IMG/VR virus record: IMGVR_UViG_3300008266_001277
Span: 1-35,371 of that record
Strand: one strand, 5' to 3'
DNA length: 35,371 bases
From: a virus
Of this stretch, positions 7,876 to 15,552 are shown piece by piece. Under the pieces are notes generated by a model, which saw nothing but the letters and a program-made list of their open reading frames with translations, was not told where the DNA came from and did not search any database. Position numbers and translations under genes: made by a program. Numbering within the stretch: the stretch's first letter is position 1; each line of letters begins with the position of its first letter.

Positions 7876-8048
7876 TGGCGCGCAACATCTTCGCTCAGGA
7901 AGGCTCATGGCTTCCGAACGTGCAAGCCGGGGCCGACTTCGCCAACGCCTTTGACGACCGCATCCGGTCCCGCCGCGCGTCCACCCGCGCCGCTCCGATG
8001 ATTGCGTCGGGTGACTACCAGGGCGCGGCGGGCGTCTATGGCGGATGA
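7875..8048 (+). CDS. Ejection-protein fragment or small virion protein
   Basis: A 57-aa product from GTG 7875, overlapping the previous stop. It reads MARNIFAQEGSWLPNVQAGA and ends MIASGDYQGAAGVYGG. This is typical of the N-terminus of longer phage injection proteins, where 'GDYxGAAxxLY' continues into a helical domain. Here a stop intervenes, and the next gene starts in another frame 11 bases earlier. I read it as either a split gene or the N-terminal piece of one protein broken by a frameshift/deletion. Confidence 0.55.
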   Translation: MARNIFAQEGSWLPNVQAGADFANAFDDRIRSRRASTRAAPMIASGDYQGAAGVYGG

Positions 8049-8505
8049 GCGCGAGTTGGTCAAGGAGCGGATCGAATCCCTCCGCGCCATCAAACAAGAC
8101 CTCTCCGCCGTGCCGGAAGGCCAACGTCTTGGCGCGTGGCGGCGTCGCGCGCCCGAGTTGCTTTCCTACGGCGTACCGCAAGAGGAGATCGACAGCCAGA
8201 CCGAGGCCGACCTGACCGACGCCGAATTGCAGGCGTTCGGGGCGAAGCTCGATGACGAGTGGAAGTTCTATTCCACGTCGGCGGGTCTCGCGCGCGCCAG
8301 TGGGCGGACGGGCAAGGCGGAACTGGTCATCAACGCCCCCGAAAAGCCGCTGATCCTGGCGCCCGAGCGGATCGCCGTCATGCCGTCAACCGGCGAGGTG
8401 GTCGGGCGTGGCGGGCCTAAGACGTTCGCGCCGCGCGCTCCGGGCCGTAGCGGGGCATCCAGCGGCGGGCGTTCGCTCGGCGCCCAACTTCCGGAGGGTT
8501 ACTAA
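8038..8505 (+). CDS. Ejection-associated protein (possible C-terminal part of split gene)
   Basis: 155 residues from ATG 8038, inside the end of the preceding frame. The first half is a charged helix (ERELVKERIESLRAIKQDL) followed by VPEGQRLGAWRRRAPELLSYG and LTDAELQAFGAKL, a pattern seen in the middle of phage injection proteins. The C-terminus is Gly/Arg/Ser-rich. The upstream open frame from 8002 is ignored. If fused with the 57-aa product it would form one protein of about 210 aa. The next gene overlaps at TAATG. Confidence 0.6.
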   Translation: MADERELVKERIESLRAIKQDLSAVPEGQRLGAWRRRAPELLSYGVPQEEIDSQTEADLTDAELQAFGAKLDDEWKFYSTSAGLARASGRTGKAELVINAPEKPLILAPERIAVMPSTGEVVGRGGPKTFAPRAPGRSGASSGGRSLGAQLPEGY

Positions 8506-9425
8506 TGCCCGAGCCTGGCGAAAGACGTGTCCGCAAGGACGGCTTGGCCTTTGCCGAGTGGAATGGGCAAGAGTGGATTGAGAACCCCATTCCGAAGGGG
8601 ATGTCGGCGGCTCAGTTTGAGCAATCGGTTCCGCGCACAAGCGCCGATCAGCCGTTCGCGCCGCTAACGCCCGGCTCCGAAAGCCGCGCCCGCATCGCGC
8701 TCGGGCTTGGTCCCGTCGTTTCCGCGCAACGCCAGATGTACAAGTCCGAAGGTTGGAACACGCAGCCGACCGGACGCCTTCGCGGCGGGTTTAACCCTCT
8801 CAACAAGGATTGGGGCGCCGCAAACATGGCGCTCAGTGCGGAGGAAGAAGGCGGCAAGCGAACCATCTTTGGCATCGACAAAATGGCGATAGCCAAGACC
8901 ATCGGTGGGGATGACTACCAAGCCTACGACCAAGCCATGAAAAGTTTCGAGGCCGCCCTCCTGCCAATCATGTCCGGTGCTGCCGTGACCGCATCGGAAG
9001 CGCAGCGACAGATCAGGGCGAACCTTCCCCAGCTTGGCGACACGCCGGATAACCTTTCCCGCAAGGCAATGAACCGCGCCATGATGGTCAACGCCGCAGC
9101 GGACCTCGGCGGGCGGCCCCGACCTTTCCCGCAGATGGGGACGTGGGATTTCGAGAGCGACGGTCCAAGCGGGCGAGCGCGGGCAGCGCCAGGGGGCAAC
9201 ACGTCGCCCCGCAACGCTGATGGCCGCGCGCCGCCCCAAGGGTTCGACCAGCGCCTTTCGCCGCAACAACGCTCCGCCGCCGCCCGGTTTAAGGGTGCAA
9301 AGGCACCATCAGGAACCGAGGCGAACCCGTGGGCGCCGACAACCGCCGCTGAGTTTGAAAAGATTCCGGTCGGGTCGCGCTTCATCAACCCCGCCGATGG
9401 CCGCATCTTGACGAAGGAGCGCTAA
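8505..9425 (+). CDS. Ejection/internal virion protein
   Basis: A 306-aa protein. The conserved core at about residues 145-205 (FEAALLPIMSGAAVTASEAQ, then PQLGDTPDNLSRKAMNRAMM) is a recurrent signature of large podovirus ejection proteins. The flanks are low-complexity Pro/Arg/Gly. The last part (FEKIPVGSRFINPADGRILTK) is a short module often found at the end of phage structural polypeptides. It is coupled by TAATG to the upstream gene and followed by an AAGGAG site for the next gene. It probably forms part of the trans-envelope ejection channel (inference). Confidence 0.65.
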   Translation: MPEPGERRVRKDGLAFAEWNGQEWIENPIPKGMSAAQFEQSVPRTSADQPFAPLTPGSESRARIALGLGPVVSAQRQMYKSEGWNTQPTGRLRGGFNPLNKDWGAANMALSAEEEGGKRTIFGIDKMAIAKTIGGDDYQAYDQAMKSFEAALLPIMSGAAVTASEAQRQIRANLPQLGDTPDNLSRKAMNRAMMVNAAADLGGRPRPFPQMGTWDFESDGPSGRARAAPGGNTSPRNADGRAPPQGFDQRLSPQQRSAAARFKGAKAPSGTEANPWAPTTAAEFEKIPVGSRFINPADGRILTKER

Positions 9426-10943
9426 ATGCCGCTCGATTTCTCAGACCGCGCCGTGAAGCCGCAAGGCGGGAAGCCGACCGGCGGCCTTGACTTCAGCAGC
9501 CGCGCCCGTCGCCCCGCTGGCGTTGTCGAGACCATCGCCGGGGGCATGGCGAACTTCAACCGTGGGACCGGCTTTCTCGATGAGATGGCGGCGGCGGGCG
9601 GCGTGCTGACCGGCGTTGTCACTGGACGCCACAAGCTGACCGACCCCGTTGTCGAGACGTACCAAAAAGAACTGGCCTACCAGCGCGGCACGGAAGACCA
9701 ATTCGCGGCGGAACGTCCCCGGTGGGCCTTGGGGCTCAAGGGCCTGGGCATGGGCTCGACAACCGTTGTCCCGGTCGGTGGCGCGGCTAACGTGTTTGCC
9801 CAAGGTGGGCGCATTGCCAACGCGGCGCGCGGCGCAACCCTCGCAGGCGGTCAGGCGGCGCTATACGCGGCGGCGGATCGGGGAACGGCTCAAGAGCGTC
9901 TGTCGGCCTCTAGCCGTGCGGCGGTCGACCCCCTGACCTTGGCCCTTGGGGCGGGTGGTGGCGCGCTGGCGACCCCGCGCAGAGGCAAGCCTCAACCCGC
10001 CCCGGCTTTTCCAACGGTTGCGGAACTGGAGCAAAAGAAGCGCGACCTCTACACGCAAGCCAACGCCAGCGGCTTCACGTTTGCGGACAATGATATGCAG
10101 GGCCTGGCCCAAAGGGTTACGGCTGAGTTTCAGAAGCGCGCCGGCAGCGGGCCGGAAGGCAAGATGGCGCTCCCCATCGGCAACAGCCTTCGCGCCCGAC
10201 TGGATGAAATGGCGAAAACCGGGAACGTCACGCTTGAGCAGTTGGACGCCCTGCGGGCCGACGCTTACGAAATGGCCGTGGCGCAAGGTGGAGCCGAGTC
10301 GATTATCGGACGCTTCCTCCGCAGCGAGATCGACCAGCTAATGGACGGCTACAACGTCCCGCTGATCAAGGAAGCCCGCCAGGCGAACACGCAATGGATG
10401 AAGGCCAGGGAAATTGCGAACCGCCAACGCTCCGGCGAGCTTGGCGCGGCGTCGGCCAACAGCGGGCAAAACGTCGTCAACGCCCAACGCGCGAAAATCC
10501 GCCCGACGATTGACCCTCTCCATAGCAGCGAAATCACCAACTGGACGCCAGAGGAAGCCGCCGCCGTTGAGCGCGTGGTCGTGGGCAGCCCAGAGGCGAA
10601 CAGGTTGCGTGACACCGGCAATCTCCTTCGCAATCCACTGTTCAACACTGTCGGCGGCATTGCTGGCGGCTTTACGGGCGGCGGCGTCCCCGCCGTGGCC
10701 GTTCCTGCGTTGATGCAACTGGCGGGCCGATACTTCCGCAAGGCGGCGGAAAACGTGACCGCCAAGGACATCGAGGCGCTTCAGCGGTTGATTGCCGAGG
10801 GCAGGGTCGCGCCGCCGCCTGGATACGGCCCGCCTATAGCCGGGATTGCGGGTCGGGAGGCGGCAAGGCTTTCAACGGCGGCGGGAGTTGCAGGAGGCGC
10901 GCGGGCTTCCGAAGCGCCGCCCAACGTCTTCGCACAGCCCTAG
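9426..10943 (+). CDS. Large ejection protein (P22 gp16/gp20-like role)
   Basis: 505 residues. It begins MPLDFSDRAVKPQGGKP, then has Gly/Ala-rich hydrophobic stretches (VGGAANVFAQGGRIANAARG, AAVDPLTLALGAGGGAL) that could insert into membranes. A long helical domain follows at about residues 190-330 (ELEQKKRDLYTQANASGFTF; LDALRADAYEMAVAQGG). A second hydrophobic region (NTVGGIAGGFTGGGVPAVAV) comes near 410-435. It is the last gene of the ejection block, before the fibre module. The role is inferred from position and composition. Confidence 0.65.
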   Translation: MPLDFSDRAVKPQGGKPTGGLDFSSRARRPAGVVETIAGGMANFNRGTGFLDEMAAAGGVLTGVVTGRHKLTDPVVETYQKELAYQRGTEDQFAAERPRWALGLKGLGMGSTTVVPVGGAANVFAQGGRIANAARGATLAGGQAALYAAADRGTAQERLSASSRAAVDPLTLALGAGGGALATPRRGKPQPAPAFPTVAELEQKKRDLYTQANASGFTFADNDMQGLAQRVTAEFQKRAGSGPEGKMALPIGNSLRARLDEMAKTGNVTLEQLDALRADAYEMAVAQGGAESIIGRFLRSEIDQLMDGYNVPLIKEARQANTQWMKAREIANRQRSGELGAASANSGQNVVNAQRAKIRPTIDPLHSSEITNWTPEEAAAVERVVVGSPEANRLRDTGNLLRNPLFNTVGGIAGGFTGGGVPAVAVPALMQLAGRYFRKAAENVTAKDIEALQRLIAEGRVAPPPGYGPPIAGIAGREAARLSTAAGVAGGARASEAPPNVFAQP

Positions 10944-11058
10944 CGATCCACTTCCAGCCGATCACGCCGGCATAGAAAAACACAAACAGGCCGGGGACGA
11001 ATTGTCCGTCCCTCACGATCCGCTCGCCTAGTTCCCAGCGAATTTCATCGTCGGCCAT
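10834..11058 (-). CDS. Small antisense single-span membrane protein (tentative)
   Basis: A 74-aa frame opposite the end of the large ejection gene and the following gap. It begins MADDEIRWELGERIVRDG, has one clear membrane segment (VPGLFVFFYAGVIGWKWIA) and then a basic flank. The segment that lies in the intergenic gap (residues 1-38) reads like a real small membrane protein. The rest overlaps the ejection gene by 110 bases and is Pro/Arg-rich. A GGGTGGGGGA run precedes the ATG but sits very close. It could be chance, since nothing else occupies 10944-11092. Confidence 0.4.
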   Translation of the reverse strand: MADDEIRWELGERIVRDGQFVPGLFVFFYAGVIGWKWIARAVRRRWAALRKPARLLQLPPPLKALPPPDPQSRL

Positions 11059-11092
11059 TCCCCCACCCTATCACTCCGCACTGTGAGGCGCC

Positions 11093-12133
11093 ATGGGCCT
11101 TCTATACGACGGACGCATCCTGATCACGGACGCCTCGAACGTCCCCGTCTCCGGGGGCAAGGTGCGCGTGTACGATGCCGGGACGACCAACCCCTCAAGC
11201 CTGTTCTCGGACGCCAGCCTGTCAACACCGCTGGCCAATCCGGTGGTCGCCAACTCCGCAGGCATCACGCCGCAAATCTTCGCCGCTGACGGGCTTCTGG
11301 TCGATATTCAGTACCTCACCAGCGCGGACGCCTCGATTGCCAACCGGGGCTATGAGGATGTCTCGTTCCTCGGCTCCTCGACCGGCGACCTCTCCCGCAC
11401 GGTGACGGGTGACGGACGCTTCACCATCACCGGATCGGCGGGCGCGGTGTTGTTCCGCGTGGGCGACCCAAGCCCCGACAACACCGGGGGAACGCTCACC
11501 ATCGAAGGGTGGGCCGGAACGCAGGGCGACACCCTGACGCTCGACTTCGCACTGGTCAACGTGACGGGACGGTTCAAGGAGCAGGGCAAGAAGCTCCAAG
11601 GCACGGTCTACACAGAAGCCACGCAGGTCACGGCTCAGACCTCGGTTGACATCGCGCTCCCGAACGACCCGACCGGCTGCCGGGCTTGGGAAATCCATAT
11701 CTGGGATTACTCGCAAAGCGGGATCGGCAACCTGCAAGGCCGCCTGAGCTTCGACGGTGGCGCGACGTATAAATCCGGCGCCACTGACTATGACTCCTTC
11801 TGGTTCACCTCGGAAACGACGGGCGGGACCGTAACCGGCACGGCGATGGTGACTGCCGCCCAGATGGGTTTTTGCAGCAACCTTAACGGGGCCTCAAACC
11901 AGCTTGGCAGCGGCGTGTTCCGCGTCATCACGCCGGACAGCGGCACGGCCTTCACCAAAATTGACGCCGATCTGTCGGGCATTATCAACACCGGGGCGGG
12001 CTCGATCTTCCGCGCCACGGCTTACGGAAAAGGCTCCTACGGGCGAGCGACAAACATCCGCCTGCTGCTGGCCTCCAACAACTTCACGTTCAAATATCGG
12101 CTCGTTGCTTTGCGTGGGTTTGGGGAAGTCTGA
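11093..12133 (+). CDS. Tail fibre/spike with virion-binding N-terminus
   Basis: 346 residues, ATG 11093 with GAGG upstream. Residues about 1-65 (GKVRVYDAGTTNPSSLFSDA, then LANPVVANSAG) form the small beta domain that many phages use to anchor fibres to the particle, comparable in role to the P22 tailspike head-binding domain. The middle and C-terminal parts are beta-rich (RAWEIHIWDYSQSGIGNLQG; FRVITPDSGTAFTKIDADLS) with no catalytic motif. It probably serves as the adaptor on which the two enzymatic spike proteins encoded next are carried (inference). It ends in TGATG. Confidence 0.72.
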   Translation: MGLLYDGRILITDASNVPVSGGKVRVYDAGTTNPSSLFSDASLSTPLANPVVANSAGITPQIFAADGLLVDIQYLTSADASIANRGYEDVSFLGSSTGDLSRTVTGDGRFTITGSAGAVLFRVGDPSPDNTGGTLTIEGWAGTQGDTLTLDFALVNVTGRFKEQGKKLQGTVYTEATQVTAQTSVDIALPNDPTGCRAWEIHIWDYSQSGIGNLQGRLSFDGGATYKSGATDYDSFWFTSETTGGTVTGTAMVTAAQMGFCSNLNGASNQLGSGVFRVITPDSGTAFTKIDADLSGIINTGAGSIFRATAYGKGSYGRATNIRLLLASNNFTFKYRLVALRGFGEV

Positions 12134-13722
12134 TGGCAATGTCACTCGGCATCGGGATCGGGCTACCGTTCGGGGGGGCTCCGGCTGCGGCGTCCTCCGG
12201 CGGCACGTCGGCGGATCGATTCAGCGTGATGGGGACCGGCTTCCGCTGGCCGACAGAGGGCGCGAGCCATGCGACGAACACCTATTTCGTCGTAGAGTTC
12301 CGCTTTGCCACGCCGGACTACGCCGTCACCGATCCGCGCGTGTTCTGCCCGTCCTTTTTCAGCCCGTCGTCGGGCGGCGAAACCCTCCTGGCAGGGGGCG
12401 CTTCGATCATTGTTCAAGGCTGGTCCATTGAGACGTCTTCGGGCGTCTGGACGGCCTGCGACGGGGCGGCGGAAGGGGGCTGCGCGACGGTCACGAACGC
12501 GAACGGTGGCGAGTGGCTACCACGGGTCGCCGCGACACTTTCGGCAAATACCGGCTATGTCGCCCGGCTCACGTTCAGGGTCTCGGGAACCTCGGTCACA
12601 ATCCCGCGTGTGACCCAGCAGGCGCTCCCCACCTCACCGCTGGGGCAGGAGAGAATGAACGGCGCCACGACGACGTGGTTTGCGCGGCTGACCGACAACG
12701 TGGCCGTGACGAACAGCGGCGGTAATGGCATCTTCTACAAGCCTGTTATGATGATTGCGAAGGGCGGCGACGGACGGCCTGCGATCATAGTTGTCGGCGA
12801 CAGTATCGGTTACGGGTCCGCAGACAGCCGGGCCATCTCGAACTGGAGCAGCCGGAACGAGTTCGGCTACGTTGCGCGGGGGCTCGATAACAACTCGGGC
12901 AGCCAGCGTCTCGGCTATCACATCATGTGCATCCCAGGTCAGCGCGCGGTCGGCACCGGCTCGCCTTGGACTACGACATCCAACTGGGCCGGGAAGCGGA
13001 ACGCGGTGCAGCAGGTGGTCGATGCCTATGGCGAGCTGCCCTTCGATGAAGTGCTCTGCCAGCACATCTCGAACACCGTTCCTTTTGTTGGCGATGTTCG
13101 GGCTGGTTTCGTCGATTTTTACGGTCTGCTCTGGAGCAAGCCGATCACGCAGATCGAGTGCCTGCCGGCCGTCACCAGTTCGAACGGCTACGCGGACGTC
13201 GGGGGCCAGACACCGCAATCCGGCTACAACTACGGCGGTTCGGGGACGGACGTTCAGGCGTGGGACTTCAACGCCGACGTCGGCGGCGTGGACGGCCTAG
13301 GCGATGCGTCGGCGTACTATCGCGCCGGGGGCTATATCATCGGTTCCATCGCGCCGTGGCGATACAGCTCTGTTGACACATCGACGCAGCGGGACCTTTG
13401 GCCGGTGCGGCCTTATTCGAGCACGCTTTCCTCTGCCTATGTCTCGGGTGGGACGATTGTCACCACGGACGCGCCGAGCCTGGGGATGGCCCTGGCGGTG
13501 CTGCTTGACAGCGGCAGCTATGGAACCCTGCGCGATGTGACGGCGGTCACGGGTTCCGGCCCTTACACGGTGACGCTTACGGGATCGCTGGGCGGCGCGG
13601 CAGCGGCAGGCAAGACGGTGCGCGAAGTGTGGGGGGATAACATCCACCCCAGCGGGCTGGTCCATCGGGACGTGCTGCAAAGCGCCATCACCGATTGGAA
13701 GGTGGCGCGGGGGTGGGTCTGA
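12133..13722 (+). CDS. SGNH/GDSL hydrolase spike protein
   Basis: 529 residues. The N-terminus is short and Gly/Ala-rich, and a beta-rich domain occupies about 25-205. An SGNH hydrolase domain then starts with PAIIVVGDSIGYGSADS (nucleophile Ser224) and ends with GDNIHPSGLVHRD (D502 and H505 of the D-x-x-H block). Such enzymes in tail spikes remove acyl groups from host capsule, O-antigen or holdfast-like polysaccharide. An insertion of about 65 residues before the last block contains a small beta module (TVTLTGSLGGAAAAGKTVRE). It is coupled to the fibre gene by TGATG. Deacetylase or esterase activity is inferred from the motifs. Confidence 0.82.
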   Translation: MAMSLGIGIGLPFGGAPAAASSGGTSADRFSVMGTGFRWPTEGASHATNTYFVVEFRFATPDYAVTDPRVFCPSFFSPSSGGETLLAGGASIIVQGWSIETSSGVWTACDGAAEGGCATVTNANGGEWLPRVAATLSANTGYVARLTFRVSGTSVTIPRVTQQALPTSPLGQERMNGATTTWFARLTDNVAVTNSGGNGIFYKPVMMIAKGGDGRPAIIVVGDSIGYGSADSRAISNWSSRNEFGYVARGLDNNSGSQRLGYHIMCIPGQRAVGTGSPWTTTSNWAGKRNAVQQVVDAYGELPFDEVLCQHISNTVPFVGDVRAGFVDFYGLLWSKPITQIECLPAVTSSNGYADVGGQTPQSGYNYGGSGTDVQAWDFNADVGGVDGLGDASAYYRAGGYIIGSIAPWRYSSVDTSTQRDLWPVRPYSSTLSSAYVSGGTIVTTDAPSLGMALAVLLDSGSYGTLRDVTAVTGSGPYTVTLTGSLGGAAAAGKTVREVWGDNIHPSGLVHRDVLQSAITDWKVARGWV

Positions 13723-13723
13723 G

Positions 13724-14605
13724 ATGATCGCCGCCTCAACACTCGCGGACGCCCGGGCCTCAGTGCGGCCCGGCCAGACCCTGGTGCTGGAGGGCGTCTA
13801 TGACGGCCCCTGGCGGCCGAAGGCGGCGGCGCTGAAAGGCGTGACGATCGACGCCCGCAAGGCGGAGATCCGGGGCCTGTTCTATCCCGGCGCGGGCGTC
13901 GAAGGGCTGACCATCATCGGCGGGACATGGGTGGGCCTGCGCCTTGACCGCGTGGTCGGTCTGACGATCAAGGACGCCGAGATGGTCGGCCCCGGCGCCG
14001 AAGACGCCAGGCTGGCGGACGGCTACGGCGTGTTTGTGAATGGCGGCTCGGGCGTGATGATCTCGGGCCTGCGGGCGTCGGGCTACAAGTCCGGCGTGGT
14101 GATCAGCCGCGTGGACGGGTTCGAGGTGCTGGACTGCGGCCTGTCTCGGATGCGCTCCGATGGCGTCCAGGTCGGCGAGAGCCGCAACGGCCGGATCGCG
14201 GGCAATGTGATCCACGGCACGCGCATCCTGGGCGACGAGCACCCGGACGGCATCCAGCTCTGGAGCCGGCCGACCAGCCCACCCACGGCCGACATCGTCA
14301 TCGAGGACAACCTCGTGGTGGGCGAGACGCAGGGCGTCTGCGGCTTCAACCACGTCCGCGCCGGCATTGACGACGGCGGGTTCGACCGGATCACGATCCG
14401 AGGCAACCGGATTGTCGGCGGCTATCCGAACGGCATCTCGCTGCAGGACGGCCGCGACTGCGTGGTGACCGACAACACGGTCTCGACCTATCCGGGCTCG
14501 CGCTGGCGGGCGTCGATCAACCTGATCGGCTGCGCGGGCGTGATCCGCCGCGGCAACACCGTGGCGACCGGGGCGGGGAAGCCTGCGGCGGATGATCCGC
14601 CGTGA
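13724..14605 (+). CDS. Right-handed beta-helix protein (spike/lyase-like)
   Basis: 293 residues with parallel beta-helix periodicity: repeated segments such as VEGLTIIGGTWVGLRLDRVV, GVMISGLRASGYKSGVVISR and IVIEDNLVVGETQGVCGFNH, the last with the N-x-V/I turns typical of pectate-lyase-like or PbH1 repeats. SDGVQVGESRNG and HPDGIQLW give candidate acidic and His residues for polysaccharide binding or cleavage. It has no head-binding domain, so it must dock on a neighbouring fibre. Codon use from here to about 15000 seems more strongly G/C-ending than in the flanking genes, hinting at a separately acquired module. Confidence 0.78.
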   Translation: MIAASTLADARASVRPGQTLVLEGVYDGPWRPKAAALKGVTIDARKAEIRGLFYPGAGVEGLTIIGGTWVGLRLDRVVGLTIKDAEMVGPGAEDARLADGYGVFVNGGSGVMISGLRASGYKSGVVISRVDGFEVLDCGLSRMRSDGVQVGESRNGRIAGNVIHGTRILGDEHPDGIQLWSRPTSPPTADIVIEDNLVVGETQGVCGFNHVRAGIDDGGFDRITIRGNRIVGGYPNGISLQDGRDCVVTDNTVSTYPGSRWRASINLIGCAGVIRRGNTVATGAGKPAADDPP

Positions 14606-14988
14606 CCGTCCAAGCCTCGCACAACGATCTGCAGGCCGACATCCGCGCTCTGTCAAACAGGTTTGAGAAGGCCGAGGCCGAGCGCGCGGCCTATCGCGAG
14701 GACACCGCCAGGACCCTGCGCGCCATGGCCGACAGCCTGCGCGTGACCGGCGAGGCGCTGGAGGCGATCGAAACCAAGCTGGGCGAGGAGCCCGACAGCG
14801 ACGGCAATGGCGGGCGGGGCCTGATCGGCGACGTCCGCCGCTCGGCGCGGCACATCCAGGACCTCATGGGCCTGCAGAAGGTCGGCAAGGGCGTGTTCGC
14901 GACCGTCGGCGTGTTCTTCACGGTGTTCGGCGGGCTGATCGTGCTGGGCGTCGGCAAGTGGATTGTCGATCTCGTGGGCGGCAGATGA
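14602..14988 (+). CDS. Coiled-coil membrane protein of the lysis region
   Basis: 128 residues from GTG 14602 (GTGA overlap). The N-terminal half is a charged coiled coil (LQADIRALSNRFEKAEAERA). The C-terminal end has one membrane segment (VFATVGVFFTVFGGLIVLGV) and a short tail. Located just upstream of the endolysin, it could be a holin-like or antiholin-like protein, or a membrane anchor. The single span and cytosolic-type coil do not settle which. Its last bases overlap the start of the truncated membrane gene. Confidence 0.6.
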   Translation: MTVQASHNDLQADIRALSNRFEKAEAERAAYREDTARTLRAMADSLRVTGEALEAIETKLGEEPDSDGNGGRGLIGDVRRSARHIQDLMGLQKVGKGVFATVGVFFTVFGGLIVLGVGKWIVDLVGGR

Positions 14989-15121
14989 AACTCGTTCGTG
15001 ACCTCTTAACTGGTCCCGACGGCGTGACCTGGGCCATTGGCCGGGTGGCGTCGGTCCCGACCCTGTTCTCGCCGCGCTGATCGGCCTCACCAATCACACA
15101 GAGCCAAAGGAGGGCAGCTAA
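14985..15121 (+). pseudogene. Remnant of a holin-like membrane protein
   Basis: ATG 14985 opens MKLVRDLLTGPDGVTWAIGR, then VASVPTLFSPR and a stop at 15078-15080. In another frame (15056-15121) the sequence continues PDPVLAALIGLTNHTEPKEGS and ends at a TAATG that starts the endolysin. Small phage membrane proteins are known that begin with an LLTGPDG-x-TWAIGRV-like segment and end in a hydrophobic helix followed by TNHTEP-type tails. The pieces look like the two ends of such a gene with the membrane core and the frame lost. If this is right, the normal holin here is deleted. Confidence 0.55.
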
Positions 15122-15552
15122 TGCCGGAACTTGAGGCGCTATCGAACGAACGCTTGAAGGGTGTGAATCCTAAGCTAGTGGAGACGGTCAAGCAAGCCGC
15201 GAAGGCTTCCCCGTTTCCCATCCGCGTGACCGAGGGGCTGCGGTCATCGGCCAGGCAGAACCAGCTCTATGCCCAAGGTCGCACCAAGCCCGGCAAGATT
15301 GTGACCTGGACCCGGAACAGCAAGCACATGATCCAGGCGGACGGGACCGGCCACGCGGTTGACCTTGTGCCGCTGATCGACGGCGCGGTCCCCTGGTCGG
15401 ACAAGGCCCGCTTTCGGGTGATCCGCGACCTCATGATGGCCGCCGCCGAGGATGTGGGGGTCAATGTCAGGTGGGGTGCGGATTGGAACCGCGACGGCGT
15501 GCCGTGGCAGCGGGGCGAGTACGACGGCCCGCACTTTGAGATGGTGGCGTAA
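15121..15552 (+). CDS. Endolysin, M15 L-Ala-D-Glu peptidase type
   Basis: 143 residues, ATG 15121 preceded by AAAGGAGGGC. A zinc peptidase of the VanY/M15 family that cuts peptidoglycan cross-bridges. RVTEGLRSSARQNQLYAQGR (about 35-54) is the substrate-cleft region. SKH (H69) and GHAVDLVP (H78, D81) supply the metal ligands, RWGADW (117-122) and GPHFEM (H138) the rest. There are a few extra residues between SKH and GHAVD relative to the usual SxHxxGxAxD spacing. It has no signal peptide, so it needs a holin or other export route. Confidence 0.88.
   Translation: MPELEALSNERLKGVNPKLVETVKQAAKASPFPIRVTEGLRSSARQNQLYAQGRTKPGKIVTWTRNSKHMIQADGTGHAVDLVPLIDGAVPWSDKARFRVIRDLMMAAAEDVGVNVRWGADWNRDGVPWQRGEYDGPHFEMVA

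Noticed and set aside
13760-14656. 298-residue minus-strand open frame opposite the beta-helix gene
   Set aside because: It has a low-complexity Ala/Asp/His composition typical of antisense frames in GC-rich DNA; the plus-strand product has clear beta-helix periodicity.
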